From NCBI GenBank assembly GCA_026874595.1, contig CM049313.1:54274659-54338658 (forward strand): DNA of 64,000 nucleotides. The letters run 5' to 3'. A program made the translations under genes and the position numbers. Shown piece by piece: positions 24,957 through 35,089 of the stretch. Every line of letters starts with the position of its first letter. Position 1 is the stretch's first letter. Under the pieces are notes generated by a model. The model was not told the origin of the DNA and made no database searches. It worked only from the letters and a program-made list of their open reading frames with translations. This stretch comes from Sipunculus nudus. Its lineage: Eukaryota; Annelida; Sipuncula; Golfingiida; Sipunculidae.

Positions 24957-26092
24957 TATGAATATAACTGCATCTTTATGTTTAGTTTCTGTTATCGTGA
25001 GAAATTAAGTCTTAAATGTGAACCTCCGATCGTATGAGTAATTCAGAATACAAAAAATGGGCACATTTATTTTTTAGAAATATCGGTTTCGGCTTGGCAT
25101 CCTGCTGGGGACGTATTGGTGGAATGTTGGCACCGTTTTCCAGTTACGTGGTAAGTTACTTCATCTTGTATATTGGAAATTGTTTGTGTGTTTTTTTTTT
25201 ATTTTTATTGTTGGGGGTAACCGCCCCCACCTTTAAAGCTATGCTAATATAGGTATATGTTTATCTGCAGAATCCCATTCCGGTTTCGGACTCCTAGACA
25301 GGGCAGTATCACACGCTTGGCCACATTTTATATCCTGGTGTTAATCATGCTCGGTGACTTCTGCACCAGGCGCACTCATTTGTTAGTGAAACACAATTGT
25401 CGGGCGCGGCTTTCCCATACGCCCACACAGCAATCACCCTGGGTGGGGTCCGACTGTTAAAAATCTCACCGCTTCGGCTGAGATTTGAACTCAAGATCTC
25501 CCGGATTTGAGTCGAGTCCTGTGTTCTACCCCTGAGTCATAGTAGTCGGAGCCAGCCGCTGTTTTTAATATTAAATTATGTGACAGATTTGCTGAAAAGA
25601 TCTTAGATAAAAAGATTTATGGTTTAAAAAACAATTGTACGATAGGAGCAACTTCATAAAACCGAAATAACGAAAAGACTGTTAAAGAATTTAATGGTGT
25701 ACAGTACCAGGACCTTAGAACTTTACATCTTCAGTTTAAGATTAGGGTACATTTGTTACAATTGTTATTGGTAGTTTCCATGGAAAGGCATGTCTTTGCA
25801 GAGAGATCAAGGAATCTTGGGCACCAGAGTAACACTTAACTGTACAGAATTTCTTTTTATGTTGCAGGGTAAAATACACAGCTGGGTGCCAGGTATTGTG
25901 TTTGGAGTTATATCCGTCTTTACAGGAGTTTCGGTTTTGCTCCTTCCGGAAACTCTGAACCGTCCACTCCCTCAGACCATAGCCGACGTGGAAGCCTGGT
26001 CAAGGAAGACCACCACCACGCAAAACGGAAGTGTATGTCAGGTCCGGGCTGTCAACAACCAAACCGAGGCAGCAGCAGAAGAACACGTGTAA
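11389..26092 (+). CDS. Gene A: SLC22-family (organic ion transporter) MFS protein, 5' incomplete
   Basis: Ten exons: 11389-11588, 16355-16585, 18870-19066, 20349-20550, 21858-22006, 22756-22890, 24136-24221, 24586-24706, 25078-25150 and 25868-26092 (stop TAA). All junctions are AG/GT and all phases fit (start phase 1, then 0,0,2,0,2,2,1,2,0), giving about 539 residues. The usual N-terminal ~42-50 residues (TM1) are missing. Family marks in order: a large glycosylated first extracellular loop with Cys and NVT, NVS and NWT sites, ending CGDEGWYYD..STIVTE; TM2 start WDLVCDRNYL; MFS motif A as DKIGRKP; the cytoplasmic PESIPWL motif; TM7-8 with YYGL and GAVEVPA; YGRRWP in the second half; ELYP-like EIYPTNMR; and a C-terminal LPETLNRPLPQT. 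SLC22 proteins are plasma-membrane uniporters or exchangers for organic cations, anions or zwitterions. The substrate cannot be read here, but Arg in TM11 (WGRIGG) occupies the position that is Asp in cation (OCT) and Arg in anion/carnitine members. A possible AATAAA lies at 26710. Function by family is strong; the exact subtype is open. Confidence 0.9.
11589..12391 (+). other. Intron of gene A, no feature seen
   Basis: AT-rich intron sequence. Frames at 11872-12093 and 12001-12216 show no recognisable domain and no splice support. Confidence 0.6.
12392..14964. mobile_element. Non-autonomous element carrying seven ~340-bp tandem repeats
   Basis: The left end is GCTCAGCTGAC (12392-12402). The right end carries its inverse GTCAGCTGAGC (14954-14964), an 11-bp terminal inverted repeat. 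After a head containing GAGCTATAGCGATCACTCTTTGTCCGTCGTCCG come about seven tandem units starting with GTTAACAGGGCACAAAT at about 12480, 12827, 13160, 13506, 13846, 14188 and 14523 (period 335-347 bp). A related single-unit copy lies reversed at 41515-41890, and again in the duplicated segment at 58315-58690, so this is a dispersed family. No transposase frame is present. Similar repeats are, to my knowledge, common in bivalve genomes. The class is not determined. Confidence 0.75.
14965..16354 (+). other. Intron of gene A, no gene seen
   Basis: Unique intronic DNA with a G homopolymer of about 13 bases near 15546. I see no exon, RNA gene or element here. Confidence 0.6.
16355..16585 (+). CDS. 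Gene A exon: TM2-TM4 with MFS motif A
   Basis: 231 bp, 77 codons, phase 0 at both ends. It follows a T-rich tract and GCAG. It starts WDLVCDRNYLSETSQS, contains ADKIGRKP (MFS motif A between TM2 and TM3) and ends LRFILGIIRE before GTAATG. Length and phase equal exon 3 of gene B. Confidence 0.95.
16586..18869 (+). other. Intron of gene A, no feature seen
   Basis: 2.3 kb of AT-rich intron. Frames at 16628-16864 and 17025-17219 are Lys-rich or low complexity without recognisable motifs. Confidence 0.6.
18870..19066 (+). CDS. Gene A exon: TM4-TM6
   Basis: 197 bp, entering phase 0 and leaving phase 2 (TG|G across the intron). It encodes GAGLSGIVMACELFPAAQR and a hydrophobic stretch ending RDWRHLQLA..VALYW. 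Length and phase match exon 4 of gene B. Confidence 0.94.
19067..20348 (+). other. Intron of gene A, no feature seen
   Basis: 1.3 kb of intron; no recognisable exon, element or RNA gene. Confidence 0.6.
20349..20550 (+). CDS. Gene A exon: cytoplasmic loop with PESxxWL
   Basis: 202 bp, completing a split Trp codon, then YLPESIPWLAANNRVDEAE, the SLC22 intracellular motif after TM6. It continues into a basic loop (ILRRKSERKETEK) and ends in phase 0 at AAG|GTCAGT. It is longer than its gene B counterpart (91 bp), so the central loop is more extended in A. Confidence 0.93.
20551..21857 (+). other. Intron of gene A, no feature seen
   Basis: 1.3 kb; frames on both strands are short and unremarkable. 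Confidence 0.6.
21858..22006 (+). CDS. Gene A exon: end of central loop, start of TM7
   Basis: 149 bp, phase 0 in and phase 2 out. It encodes NLLEKLKCC..VDFVKSSIMMKNCVIMCFLW, with the last Trp codon split (TG|G). It corresponds to exon 6 of gene B (170 bp). Confidence 0.9.
22756..22890 (+). CDS. Gene A exon: TM7-TM8
   Basis: 135 bp. It encodes FSSSLIYYGLSLST, then GAVEVPAIICT (typical SLC22 TM8 signature) and ends inside a Lys codon (AA|G). Same length and phases as gene B exon 7. Confidence 0.95.
22891..24135 (+). other. Intron of gene A, no feature seen
   Basis: 1.2 kb with short imperfect repeats near 23060-23110 (GACCAA/GAGACC runs); no supported gene. Confidence 0.55.
24136..24221 (+). 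CDS. Gene A exon: TM9
   Basis: 86 bp. It encodes KYGRRWPLLVVHIFCAVV..NVFIPKTTG, the GRR motif of the second MFS half followed by TM9. Acceptor GTTAG, donor GG|GTAAAT leaving phase 1. Same size as exon 8 of gene B. Confidence 0.93.
24586..24706 (+). CDS. Gene A exon: TM10-TM11
   Basis: 121 bp. It encodes ENGLDLIPLIITLAMLGK and ..FGTAVLYAPEIYPTNMR, matching the SLC22 GK..F/ELYPT.R signature. Phase 1 in, phase 2 out; same as exon 9 of gene B. Confidence 0.94.
24905..24953. repeat. (TA)n microsatellite in intron
   Basis: About 49 bp of TA repeats in an intron of gene A. Confidence 0.95.
25078..25150 (+). CDS. Gene A exon: TM11 with charge-determining Arg
   Basis: 73 bp. It encodes RNIGFGLASCWGRIGGMLAPF and ends V|GTAAGT in phase 0. 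The Arg of WGRIGG aligns with the OCT Asp/OAT Arg position; in gene B the same place is Gly. Confidence 0.93.
25255..25560 (-). mobile_element. tRNA-derived SINE
   Basis: Read on the minus strand, the head carries a pol III box A-like ACTCAGGGGTAGAAC and a box B-like GAGTTCAAATCTC at a spacing like that of a tRNA gene. About 220 bp of unrelated body follow. It sits in the last intron of gene A, opposite to the gene. The SINE family is not identified and no clear target duplication was seen. It is not a functional tRNA gene, since no complete cloverleaf is evident. Confidence 0.7.
25868..26092 (+). CDS. Gene A last exon: TM12 and C-terminus
   Basis: 225 bp after acceptor TTGCAG. It starts GKIHSWVPGIVFGV, contains LPETLNRPLPQTIADVEAW (the family C-terminal motif) and ends ..AAAEEHV stop. 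The tail is hydrophilic and Thr/Gln-rich. Confidence 0.95.
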   Translation, partial: GKIHSWVPGIVFGVISVFTGVSVLLLPETLNRPLPQTIADVEAWSRKTTTTQNGSVCQVRAVNNQTEAAAEEHV

Positions 26093-29000
26093 TTTATTAT
26101 CGATGGTGTCAAGTGTTTAAATGAAAGCTTTCTGCCTTCAGAGTGTATGTCCTGGACAGCCGGGTAACCATTAGACTGTCATCTTTGATTCAGACGCCAA
26201 TACCATCACCTGTACCTCATATTAGTCTGGAAGGACCAAGAAAATTCAATGTGACTGGCTTCGATAATAAGAATGCAGAATGGTCTGCAAATCAACAGTT
26301 GTTTAGAGCATCCTTGGATCCCAAGGGATCTGATTCAATTCGATTGTTTAATATTTTAATCTGGTATCATTGATTAATGGAGCATACCATTCTGACTCTA
26401 ATATTTTTGACTTTAGTTCCACATCAGGGGCGGATAACGATGTAAGCAAAGGGGGCGGGGCTTAACACCGAGACACACGAAAATATATGTTAAGAGTGTT
26501 GGTATACCTAATACATATCTAGCGCATTCAAATGTACAGGAGAAAAAAGGCACCTGACGCAAAAGCCAGCAATGCTTTTAGGTATTAAGCGCGTATTACC
26601 ATTGCACATTCTTTTTATTTGTCATAAAACAGGGTCGCGCCCCTTGCGCAGTTCTAAATCCTCCCGTCGTTTAAATTACGTGGGATGTTAGCAAGAACTT
26701 GAGGAGATTAATAAAACTAGAATACGAAGAAAGCGGGAAGTAAGAACTCCGTCATTACATGGTTGAACAGGATTGGTAACTTAAGTAAGGTTGATGATCA
26801 GGTAAATTTAGATCCAGCAGGTGTCTGTGTCGTAGTTTCTTGTGATGAAAACGTTTGACGAACTTATGATATGCCGCGTGTTTTGTCGTAATTTTTGTCG
26901 AGCAGAACTGGCGATATCAGAAATCTTCTGGTTGACAGTATGCTAGGGCTTAGAATTGTATGCACACCCGTGCCTCATACCGTGTTTATTGTTTTATTCT
27001 TGCCCAGCTACCACCAAATTCCGCTAGTCTTGCAGAAGACAAAAAGGCATCGCGGATATATTGAATGAAATGCAGGAGCCAGCTTGTAATGTAATATGTA
27101 TATCGACATCTCGTGATGGAGAAACGAAATATAACTGTTTTCATTGCTTAAAACACTATCGCCTACAGAAGAGGCCAATGAATATTTGGCGGTTCATGAT
27201 ATGACGACAAGATTTATATGGTAATACAGAAAGAAAATATTGTATTTAATCATACGAGATTATTATATGGTTGTGTATGTGTAAATATATATGTTTTTCT
27301 TTATGTATGTTTAACCTGTCTGAATACAGACTCTCGTAACATTCTTGTTAAAAGGTACGAAGTTGAGGGAATGTTCACCCGTAGTTTTATCTTTGGCTTT
27401 TTACTTGATTTATCGAGCAGTAATGATGATGATGATAATGCTGATGAACTGTATCTGTCCTTAAATGAAATGAAAGCCGTTTTCCTACCGTCATATATTA
27501 TCAACATTTAAAAAATCATGAAAAACCACATAAAGTGATATTTCTATATGGAAATTTCACTGTTCTAATTTCCTGTTTCATAAATTGCAGGCACTAAGTT
27601 TATGAATATCAAGTCTCTAACAACAGGTTTATCATTTATATTGTTGTATCATGTTTTTCGTTGGGCATTAATATAAACCTGTTGATCTAAATATAAAAAA
27701 TATATATATATTCAAACTAGTAGCAGAAAGCTAGTCAGTAAAATAAGGGTCTAATTTTGAGTGTGTGTTTGACGTATTGCCTTAAGTGTCAGTGATTAAA
27801 TCCATTGTAAAATGTTTTAGGTAAGTAATAAAAACGAACATGACTTTCTGTTTTATTCATGTTGTCTCCAAAATTAGCAAAGTGTTGTTACGCATTGCAT
27901 TGCTACGGAGTAATTTTGCCAGGTTATTGATAATAAATCCTTTTATCAACAGGTCTTGCAGGACAGCGAGTGCCCGCACACCTGTCGATTTCGCATGCAG
28001 ATCACAAGATATTTCCCGTTCATTTGGGTCAGTTTGCTTTCGTCCCCTAGGTCGTCATAAATGATGGAAGAAAGCTAAAAGATATGCCGATAAAAGATAT
28101 CTCATCTAATACAGACCCATAAAATTATCACGTGCAAATCTGTCCTCTGTGACTATTACTTTGGCCAATGGTCAGTTTTGAAATAAAACTTCCGTAATGG
28201 AGATCTAGCGTAGGTACTGGTAGGAGAAAAGTAGACGACCATAGGTCGAGCGCTTGCCGGAAGAAGAAATATAATAGACAGAAAGACAGGAAAACAATTG
28301 AAAACAATAATTCGAAGGAGCTATGTTCTAGGAGAGCAGAAACAATAAAAAAATATTATGTATGAATTCTGATATTAAAAAGTCGCGGACGAACGGACCC
28401 ACAGACAAACAGAACAAAATTCCTGGTTTTATTGTTACCTGTATGCATTTCAGAAGCACTACTAAAACAATGTGGATGCCAGAATGACATGTCAGACCAA
28501 AGAACAAGCCAGCAGGAGAAGTTGACAGCAACAGACGAGCAGACAGACATTCTGACAGACTGACACAACCTGAACGACAGGTGACTAACCCTCATAATGG
28601 GGAATGCGTTGAGCTATAGTTTGTGTAGATAGGACAATATATGACGAAGTTCTGTGCAAAATAAAAATCTTAAGGTTATTTGATTACCTTGACCTAGACC
28701 TATGACCCATCTCAATTAAAAACGAAAGGCTTATAGGAGTTTTATTTGTCAATCAACTATAATTTTAAGAGCGATTACTCGAGAAGTGGTTAATATAGGA
28801 AAATAGGTGAAATCTCGTAGTATCTCTTTTGACGAGAAACGGTACAAGATTTCGCGATCTTCAATTTCTGGCAAGCAATAATGAGAAAAATGTAGGTCAA
28901 CTCGTCCATTCCCAAGAAGCTGCCCTCAGTTCAATCTAATAATTGGTGGCGACATCTACAGAGCAGTTGGTACATTAACTGTAACTGCTAAAAAATGACC

Positions 29001-30984
29001 GATACATTTTATGTTAAAAACAGGAACTTAGTAATGAAAACCAGTAATTTGTCTGTACTGGCTCTATGGATGAACATATTCATAGTGTTAGAGTAAGTAT
29101 ATAATTAAATGTTTTGAATATAAATAGTAGTAAATCTAATCGTTAAGCATTTGATGTCAGAGAAATAAAACGCAGCTATTTTACTACCATATTTCATCTA
29201 TTCTGTCTAAAAATGGACGGAAAATAAACACCCAATCTAAGCCTTTCGCATGAATGGGTGCTTGAATAGTAGCTTCATTTAATATATTATTTATATAATG
29301 TATGGCAAGAAGACCGCTTGTTTGACTTTCATAAATATCCTGATACTCTCTGTATCATTGTCCGTCATCACATCAATAGAGCAAGCCCTTAAAAATCCTT
29401 AGTCGCAGTCTCAAAATCTCAAATTGTAAACTGAAGTTATTTATTTGGTGTCCGCTTGATTTTCTTAAGCAGTCATGTACCTTGCCTGGAAGAGTTCTGT
29501 ATATATTAGATTAACAGGGTATTGATATTTTATACAACATACCAGGCTGCTTTCCAATTATTGTATGTATGTTTGTAAAAAAGCTGTTTTAAATGTACCT
29601 TATATTTAAGAAATGAAAAATATTATCTTGGAGTATATAGTGTAACCGTTACAGTCTGCATTACTGGGTCAAGAGAACGATAATAAAATTAAATGTCGTT
29701 CAAATATGATTAAAAGTTGACGTGTAAAACGAATATTGTTAGAGCAAAGAGGATATGAATGACCCGTCTGGGATCCGCTGAGGGGTTCTGACAGGGGCTC
29801 ATTTTATTTGCTGCCGACGTTTTATTCGGTTGTTAGATACCGTTTATCAAGACTGAATACCAGGCGATACCTTGATTATATAACTAAGAATTATCTTTCC
29901 GGGGACCCTTGTGTTATAGATATTTCCGGAGAATCTATGAGACTATAGACTATTTATAGCCTTGAACACGCTTAAATATATGAACATACCAAGCACTTGA
30001 AGAAGCCACGCATTCTAAAATATTGTATTGAAAATACCACGGAGGCTTAATTAAAATTTCAATAATGCACTTTCGTTAAAATGAATTTAGCGTCTTTACA
30101 ACTCAATTGTCAATGACTGTTTTAAATATACTTATTTATTCCATTTTTTGCCCCATGAACTCGTATCTCTTTCCCTTGTCACTCCTTTTAGGGCATCGCT
30201 GAACAATAAACCTCAGAATGTCCATGATCTGTATTTGACCGATAGATAACGGTAAGGTTTCACACCTATAGTTCGAGATAACTATACTACTGGTGCAGTA
30301 TCTCCTGTGTTTTTGGACACTATAAATTCTTTTATCATAATCACATCTCTGCCAGTAAGCCATTTTGTTTACCTCTCCGATTTGGTGGTTGGGTAATATA
30401 TCAGAAAAAAAGTGATGAACAGATTTTTATTCTGATTTGTGGAGGTTTAGGGTAACACCAATGGATTAATTCTTTGGGCAATTTCTTTGTTCAAGGACAG
30501 CCGGCTCCATTCCTCGCTTATAGGGCCGTGTTATATTTGGCCACACAGGTTAGGGTCGATTAGAGGGATCATTTTAGGATTATCAGATAGACGTACAACT
30601 AAACATATGACTAGCCAACTGGTATACATGGCTACTTTACATACAGACTCGACTAAATATGGTCTACATATCATCCATTCGTACACGTTTAATATCCTAA
30701 ATGAAGTGTAAAGATTGCATACGGTCAGACCATGCTGTGTTCAATGAAAGTAATAACAGTTTACTTCATGGTGATCCATTTATTGAACCTGTCATTTTAC
30801 AGAGTTCTGTTCGAAAATGTATCGTTGATTTTGCTACTGTGTTTTAGCTAGAGATAGCATACACTTTTAAACCATTCTACATCTAAATAATAAGGAAAAG
30901 TCATGAAACAAAGAACAACTTTATTCAAGGGTTGTGAATAATTTCGTAATGGGGTATTTTTACAAGGTATATACAAAAGTACAG

Positions 30985-31080
30985 TTGAACCTCTATAATG
31001 CGGGCACCCTTTGGGACTGGGCCAAACTGCCCACTTTATAGAGGTGCCCACTATATGGAGGTAATAGCTGCCACATTCAG
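30985..31080. repeat. Possible dispersed repeat with short internal repeats
   Basis: The words GAACCTCTATAATGCGGGCACC, CCCACTTTATAGAGGTG and CCCACTATATGGAGGT are variants of one motif in both orientations. This pattern recalls widespread invertebrate repeats, but the element cannot be named here. Confidence 0.4.
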
Positions 31081-31357
31081 CGCTGCCACCTACCCTGAAG
31101 TATTACTATAGTTGCTCATGTTTTAAGGGTACTTCATTAATATGATACATGTACATTCCACCTGTTATAAACGTAAAGGTTGAATGTAAAAAAAATGATA
31201 ATTGTTAAGATATATGTGTACATGTGTTATACAATATATCGATGGACATAATCTACAAGCATGGATCCTGTTATTTAAATCTTTCTAATCGTTTGATAAG
31301 TTACCCAGTGTATCCTTAGATATATCATACGGCTCTACAAATTTTCTGTCAGATGGT

Positions 31358-31725
31358 GGCAGGTAAAAATGAAATGGCTATGGTAATAATGGCTAAGGTA
31401 AAATTGCCTTCGGTAAAGAATACAGAAAACAGGATTGAATGTTGCAATTCATAACCTCAGTTCAATATCAAATTGTCTGTAATATTGTCTGTATGCATCT
31501 TGAAAATTGGATACTGGTGACAATCGGATTCCTAATCATGCAGCTAAACAATACCTGCAATAACACTAGTGGTCTATCAAAGGGGAACAAAGAGGGTGTA
31601 ATGCAAAACAAACACACTAATCAACACTGTCAATATACAGAACTGAGGTTATGAATGACAAAATTCAAAATTTGTCACCCGAAAACCTGTCTGTTATCTT
31701 AACCTTAGCCATTTTTACCTAGAAC
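31358..31725. mobile_element. MITE-like inverted-repeat element
   Basis: The outer arms GGTAAAAATG...GGCTAAGGT (31361 onward) and AGCCATTTTTACC (to about 31720) are imperfect inverses. An inner perfect 16-bp inverted pair, TTCATAACCTCAGTTC at 31448-31463 and its complement at 31640-31655, supports a hairpin. No coding capacity. Confidence 0.55.
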
Positions 31726-32487
31726 CTGTAAGACAAGCCACTCTGACTGAGAATCTGTGGACCGGTTAACTTTAAAGCAATAGCAAACCTTTAAATTTCA
31801 ATCTTGGGTTGACACAGAATGCGAATGAACGGTGTTTGGTGTTGATCATTAAGTGCAACTGCAAAGTAAAAATTGCACTGAGACAGGGGAACCTTACCCT
31901 ATTACCTTATCTGTAACTTTAATAGGTTTCAATGGCTTTATAGTCCTTCAACTCTAATAAATGAACATTGACACAGCGAGGTACCTGGGGAAGCTGTTAA
32001 CATGAAGCTGAATGGATCCAGTACCGTTCGTTATGTTACTAATGGATACCAATCTAGAAACCACACCTGCAATGGCACTGCTTGTGGCAAAACGTTGACT
32101 TTTTTCTCTACGCCGTCATATCAGAAAAAAAACTATAAATCATATATCTGCGTACAGACACCTAGTGGGAAGGAGATCCTATCTAAATGAAAGGTTATTC
32201 TAATAACATTAGGCAGTGATAAACAATAACTTTACTAAAAGTTATGATAATGTCATGCAAGATCCTATATACTTGTTAGATCAGTAAACTAATATAGTTT
32301 CTCCAAGTGCTGTTGACGGATATTTCCATGTTTCTTTTTCTGTCCGATGAAAAAATCTCCTTTCTCGAAACAGTTATGTCGTGCAAAAATATTAATAACA
32401 GTTTCCTTTAAGTAAAACACTAAGCAAAGCGGGCATATAAAGTTTGCGTCACTACGTCACTACTAGTCCAATTCTAAGTCGTACACT

Positions 32488-32741
32488 TCATCCGTCCCAT
32501 TTAAAAGCATCGATATTAATTTCACACACAGCTCGATATTTCATGTAGCATCTACCATCATCCCACTGGTAAAACATGGTCTTTGTTATGAAAAGGCAGT
32601 CTTGGTTGTACTTTCCCAAGAGATCTGGACTTCCGATTTGTCAATTTGTGTATACAAATTGCTCTCCAGTTGACTCCCAGATAAATACACCTTCTTGTTG
32701 TTTATCATTACCACATGTCCAGTACCTCTCTCCATACAAGC
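32488..32741 (-). pseudogene. Lectin 1 last CTLD exon with in-frame stop
   Basis: It begins after CATTCAG with LYGERYWTCGNDKQQEGVFIW, reaches YTN and then TGA (32641-32643). It stays open afterwards through QDCLFITK..YQWDDGRCYMKYRAVCEI to TGA at 32488-32490. Openness past the stop, with both conserved Cys, shows one recent nonsense change at the expected Trp (TGG to TGA). Confidence 0.82.
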
Positions 32742-32745
32742 CTGA

Positions 32746-32747
<2 letters not shown>

Positions 32748-32824
<77 letters not shown>
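32748..32824. repeat. (TA)n microsatellite
   Basis: About 77 bp of TA in a lectin 1 intron, next to the CTLD-c acceptor. The matching repeat in unit 2 (48374-48428) is shorter. Confidence 0.95.
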
Positions 32825-32826
<2 letters not shown>

Positions 32827-33851
32827 AGTAATAAACTTTAGATTTCTTTAAAAGGGGATGAATATGGCAATGCAAGGTAGAAAAGTGAAGGATAATAAAA
32901 ATAAGAACCTCTGAAAACAGAAAGAATACATTACCCCTTGCTTTGTCTGTTGATATAACTTCTGCAACATACTCCTGTTCTTGCGCTGTCTCTATACTGA
33001 CAAGTTTAACCTAAAAACGTCTTAATTTAGTGTTTAGTTAAAAACAATTGAACATTCTGGTCGAGGACAAATGTGATTAGTCATCATATTGTAGTTAAGA
33101 AACCCAAGAAATAAGATACATTTATTGTTCTTAAAAACTTGAATGAACCATTTACAGGGAAAAAAAGTCAAATTAGTGCCCTTTTCATTACGATAAATTA
33201 AGATATATTTTGGGATTATTAGTTTTAATTGATTTTCTCAAAATTAGTTTACGATTGTTATTATGGCATCTTGATGAAGTTTTCCCCAAAATGTTCCTTT
33301 TCATTAAAAATTGATAAAAAACGTATTTAAAAAAATCTTGCGTACTGACAGAGAAAAGGCAGTACCTGAATGAAAAAGTAGCAAGAACGATCGCTATCTG
33401 TGATGTAAGGTCCCCACATGTGGACTCCTGGTACCTCCGGGCACTCTTTGGTTTAATAAATGATATATAAATTATATATATATATATATATATTACATAT
33501 TATATACTATTATATATTTATGTTTAATCATTTATATACATGTACACACACACACACATATATAAACGAAATTGAGGAAATATAATATATATGCGCTAGA
33601 ATAGTCAGTTTTGTCATGTCTGTATTTGTGCAAGCTATATTTTACTTTGATGCGTTTGATCTGAATTTGTAATATACAAGGTGATATAAATAAAAATGCG
33701 TTAAGTAGTCAGTATTGCCACCTCTCTTTCGGTGCAAGCTTTATTTTGATCTAAATGTACCAATTAAAAGAGTCACATATTGATGCATCTTAGATGTAGA
33801 GGCATAATAGAAGGTTATTAACCATTACAATATAGTTTCAGTATCACCGAC

Positions 33852-34106
33852 CTCTCGTTGCCTGGAACACTGTGGCACCTTCATCATACACCAAAACGTG
33901 GCCCTGCGTGACTGTTAGCTTACAAGTTATGTTACTGTATAGTGTAGCAACCTTGCATCGTCTATCGTAGCAGCGAGTCAGACACTGGAGTATTATGACC
34001 CTAGGTGAACCGGCCAGGTGTATCCGTTCAAATATTGCTGACATGGCAGCTGTATTCTGATATATTTTATACCAGATGGGATAGAAAGTGGACGAAATGG
34101 CCACTG
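33852..34106 (-). pseudogene. Lectin 1 PAN/apple-like exon
   Basis: 255 bp, phase 1 in and out. It encodes about 85 residues with a Cys pattern (QCLTRCYDRRC, then TCKL) resembling PAN/apple modules that precede lectin domains in molluscan proteins. The domain name is by pattern only. The donor here is GTCGGT; unit 2 has the more usual GTAGGT. Confidence 0.7.
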
Positions 34107-34550
34107 CTTGCAAAATAAAATTTACAAATATTAATCATAACAAAGATATATAATTGAAAGGGGTTATAATGATGTCATCAGAAATATTGAGGAAGTAAAC
34201 GGTTTGCAATTGTGGTCAAATAAGTAGTGACTTAATATTAGGATTGACTATTAAATACGTCTAGAACGTCATAGGGCCATAGGACTCCTAGTCCCTATGA
34301 CACCGTGATAAAAGAACCCTATGGACGCTGGTTCCTTTAACGTGCTTTTTACTCATAAAAGTAGTCACCTAGATAAACAAGGATATTGTAACATTATTAC
34401 ATTTATTTTTTTATAACCCTCAGTTTGATTATTATGCTCCTTACAAACCGATTTAATCATAGTTTCTATCCTGTGTTATATACTGTTCGTACCTCCAAGC
34501 ACTTCGAAGATAATAGCAAAATGAAAATGCATTTTCATGCTATATATCAT

Positions 34551-34980
34551 GATGAAAACACAAGGAGCACAAGGCGCGTGCTGACTGTGTGAGCAACAAA
34601 TTGCAAAGGAAGCACGTGTTCCTTCACCAAAGTCCCTGTTAAAAAGTCGCAGTTGGAGTCAAGGTATATTGCTTTTGTTTGGAGATTTGAATGGGATAGA
34701 AGCCAGGCATTGTTAATGTAGCTGCCATGGTCTGCTAGTGAAAAGAAATGTTTTCTATCTGGGAAACATGGTATTGATTTTAATAATATATTTCGCTGGG
34801 TAAAATTAAGACAACGGATTTAAATGGAACTGACAGGCCTTTATTCTATGCGCATTTCCATTTCAGATCCATTGTTCTATTGTTATCATTTATTACAGTT
34901 TAAACATTAAAGGTGGTTTTTATGCATTGTACACTGTGAGCTAATTAACATATTGATCAAACCTGTACCTTACTAGGGCT

Positions 34981-35028
<48 letters not shown>

Positions 35029-35089
35029 ATAAATCGATAATACAAATCCATACGCTCAATACAATCGATACAGTAAAAAAAATATGCTT
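34551..35089. other. Spacer with TA microsatellite
   Basis: Upstream of lectin 1. It holds a (TA)n run at 34983-35027 that is reduced to about 10 bp at the matching place in unit 2 (50810-50820). No gene seen. Confidence 0.6.

Larger units (their letters stand above)
26093..32487. other. Intergenic region between gene A and the lectin remnant
   Basis: 6.4 kb without a supportable gene. A possible polyadenylation signal AATAAA lies at 26710-26715. Small frames (27218-27511, 27840-28064, 32002-32190) show no domain. Two repeat-like elements are listed separately. Confidence 0.6.
32488..34550 (-). pseudogene. Lectin 1: PAN-like plus C-type lectin gene, broken
   Basis: Minus-strand exons: signal peptide 34493-34550, PAN/apple-like 33852-34106, CTLD-a 33366-33445, CTLD-b remnant 32935-33004, CTLD-c 32488-32741. 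Phases of the first three join correctly. Protein order: hydrophobic leader (MKMHFHFAIIFEVLG), a Cys-patterned domain (LQCLTRCYDRRCKVATLY..TCKL), then a C-type lectin domain (CPEVPG..SCYFF, EGVFIW, and the terminal Cys pair in YQWDDGRCYMKYRAVCEI). Two lesions: compared with lectin 2, about 112 bp are deleted from exon CTLD-b including its acceptor, and TGA at 32641-32643 replaces the Trp expected after YTN. The intact ancestor was probably a secreted carbohydrate-binding protein; this copy is unlikely to make one. The C-terminal part exists only in this copy. Confidence 0.8.

Noticed and set aside
25440-25560. A tRNA gene on the minus strand
   Set aside because: Boxes A and B are present, but flanking stems do not pair as a full cloverleaf and a long SINE body follows.
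32002-32190. 62-codon + strand frame with two close Cys
   Set aside because: No splice context, no recognisable domain, and no second exon nearby.
32576-32851. Frame ending in a long Ile-Tyr run
   Set aside because: The tail is a translated TA microsatellite and the front is antisense to the lectin exon.
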